A stretch of DNA of 14,259 bases from DASPXY01 sp038227745. GTDB taxonomy: Bacteria; Planctomycetota; Planctomycetia; Gemmatales; Gemmataceae. Both the position numbers and the translations under genes were made by a program. How positions within the stretch are numbered: position 1 is the first letter of the stretch; each line of letters starts with the position of its first letter. Positions 13,776 through 14,259 of the stretch are shown one piece after another. The stretch covers positions 1 through 14,259 of the forward strand of contig JBBRPS010000182.1 in assembly GCA_038227745.1 (NCBI GenBank). The letters are read 5' to 3'. The notes under the pieces are model-generated. The model saw only the letters and a list, made by a program, of their open reading frames with translations, was not told the origin of the DNA and made no database searches.

Positions 13776-14015
13776 TCACGGTCCGGGCGGGGCGCGTTTG
13801 AGCTTGTCGAGGAAGCGAAAGTGCGGGCCGCGGCTGCGGGCCCCCGGGTCGAGGAGGGAGAGGCGGGGGCCGTGGTGGGCCTTCACGAGGGCCTCGAGGA
13901 CATCCTGGCAGGCGGCACAGCCCTCGACGTGGGTGCAGACCGCCTCCTCCTCGGACTCGCTCAACCCGCCGGTCAGGAACCGCTCCAGGTGGTCACGCGC
14001 GGGACAGGGGGACAT
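13776..14015 (-). CDS. Truncated leader of a planctomycete Ser/Thr kinase: zinc-finger (anti-sigma-like) domain only
   Basis: 79 residues from ATG 14015, preceded by GGAGG about 5 bases upstream. The start MSPCPARDHLERFLTGGLSE and the zinc ligands H-x3-C-x2-C in CTHVEGCAACQ match the N-terminal zf-HC2-like domain found at the head of planctomycete protein kinases and ECF-linked regulators. Its C-terminal HFRFLDKLKRAPPGP resembles the linker that normally leads into the kinase domain, but a stop follows, so no catalytic domain, membrane segment or WD40 part is present. It is either a truncated kinase gene or a stand-alone zinc-finger protein that could still bind a partner. The frame is open upstream of 14015, but that part is low-complexity and antisense to the DUF1501 tail. 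Confidence 0.68.
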   Translation of the reverse strand: MSPCPARDHLERFLTGGLSESEEEAVCTHVEGCAACQDVLEALVKAHHGPRLSLLDPGARSRGPHFRFLDKLKRAPPGP

Positions 14016-14067
14016 ACCGACCTCCGCCGCCACCGCGCCCCGGCGCGCGGGCCGCCTCCCCCGGCCG

Positions 14068-14259
14068 CGGCACCCGCCGCGCTCGGGGAAGCGGCCCGGC
14101 CCCCAGGGGGGCGGCGGCGTCCGCGGCGGCCGGGTGATCGGGTCCACGAGCGCCACCGGCACCGACGTGACGGCGCGGCCGGTGACGGTGCCCGACCTGT
14201 TCTGCACGTTCTGCCAGGCGCTCGGCATCAACCCGCGCCGCGAGACGATCACGCCGATC
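14068..14259 (+). pseudogene. C-terminal part of a DUF1501 protein, 5' truncated, running off the window
   Basis: One plus-strand frame reads GGGGVRGGRVIGSTSATGTD, then VTARPVTVPDLFCTFCQALG and INPRRETITPI to the last base. This matches the well-conserved C-terminus of DUF1501 proteins (GGGxRGGxVxGxTD, RPVTVxDLxATI, LGIDP, TPxGRP). Upstream of about 14068 the similarity stops and the opposite strand carries the kinase-leader ORF, so the first roughly 350-400 residues of a normal DUF1501 protein are missing. DUF1501 genes usually follow DUF1549/DUF1553 genes directly; this tail may be what remains of the partner of the gene at 10221, or of another operon. The end beyond 14259 cannot be seen. 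Confidence 0.66.

Noticed and set aside
13515..14259. Uninterrupted plus-strand frame from 13515 to the window end
   Set aside because: After about 13604 it crosses the palindrome, runs antisense to the zinc-finger leader and is out of frame with the DUF1501 tail; its openness follows from high GC.

Overview
The window looks like chromosomal DNA of a planctomycete, most likely Gemmata-like (Gemmataceae). The evidence is a cytochrome-c-like DUF1549/DUF1553 protein, the tail of a DUF1501 protein, a BlaI/BlaR1-type pair with a very large sensor, remnants of the zinc-finger and WD40 parts of planctomycete Ser/Thr kinases, an ISAzo13 ('Rhodopirellula') type transposase tail, and a choice-of-anchor-C secreted protein. 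The left half (about 1-7300) is an accessory mosaic of small, mostly uncharacterised genes with lower GC at its left edge. The right half (about 7300-14259) is very GC-rich and more typical of a planctomycete chromosome.

Left half. Positions 1-90 are the C-terminus of an ISAzo13-like transposase. Three small genes joined by 4-base ATGA overlaps follow (150-1080), then a hairpin terminator shared with a convergent hypothetical gene (1125-1601). A leftward unit holds a 60-residue helical ORF and a DpdA-like (TGT-fold) deazaguanine base-exchange protein. It diverges from a rightward Thg1-like 3'-5' nucleotidyltransferase, and a perfect 6-bp inverted repeat lies between them. Next come a tiny ORF, a convergent sigma-70-like factor, a secreted choice-of-anchor-C/DUF642-type protein, a shortened DnaN-like sliding clamp with a small partner gene, and a small winged-helix protein. 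A nucleic-acid modification enzyme, a tRNA-end polymerase, a clamp and a sigma-like factor beside a transposase suggest remains of a phage- or plasmid-derived island. No structural phage gene, integrase or attachment site is visible.

Positions 6518-7321 hold no convincing intact gene. They contain short dispersed repeats, a strong rightward terminator-like hairpin with no gene before it, and a decayed WD40 repeat.

Right half. A BlaI-type repressor and a 767-residue BlaR1/M56-type sensor are transcribed leftward from a clear sigma-70 promoter carrying two matching operator dyads 25 bp apart. The sensor has an unusual extracytoplasmic region: coiled coil, DUF1573-like domain and a C-terminal beta domain. 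Divergently, an 832-residue DUF1549/DUF1553 protein is followed by a Uma2-family nuclease gene, not by its usual DUF1501 partner. After a complex 101-bp nested inverted repeat containing a perfect 58-bp palindrome, the window ends with a truncated kinase zinc-finger leader (leftward) and the 5'-truncated tail of a DUF1501 gene (rightward).

The points most worth following up are the DpdA-like/Thg1-like pair, whose DpdA N-terminus has no legal start and continues in frame into the previous ORF across a single TGA; the half-domain-deleted sliding clamp; the BlaR1-DUF1573 sensor and its operators; and the nested palindrome.
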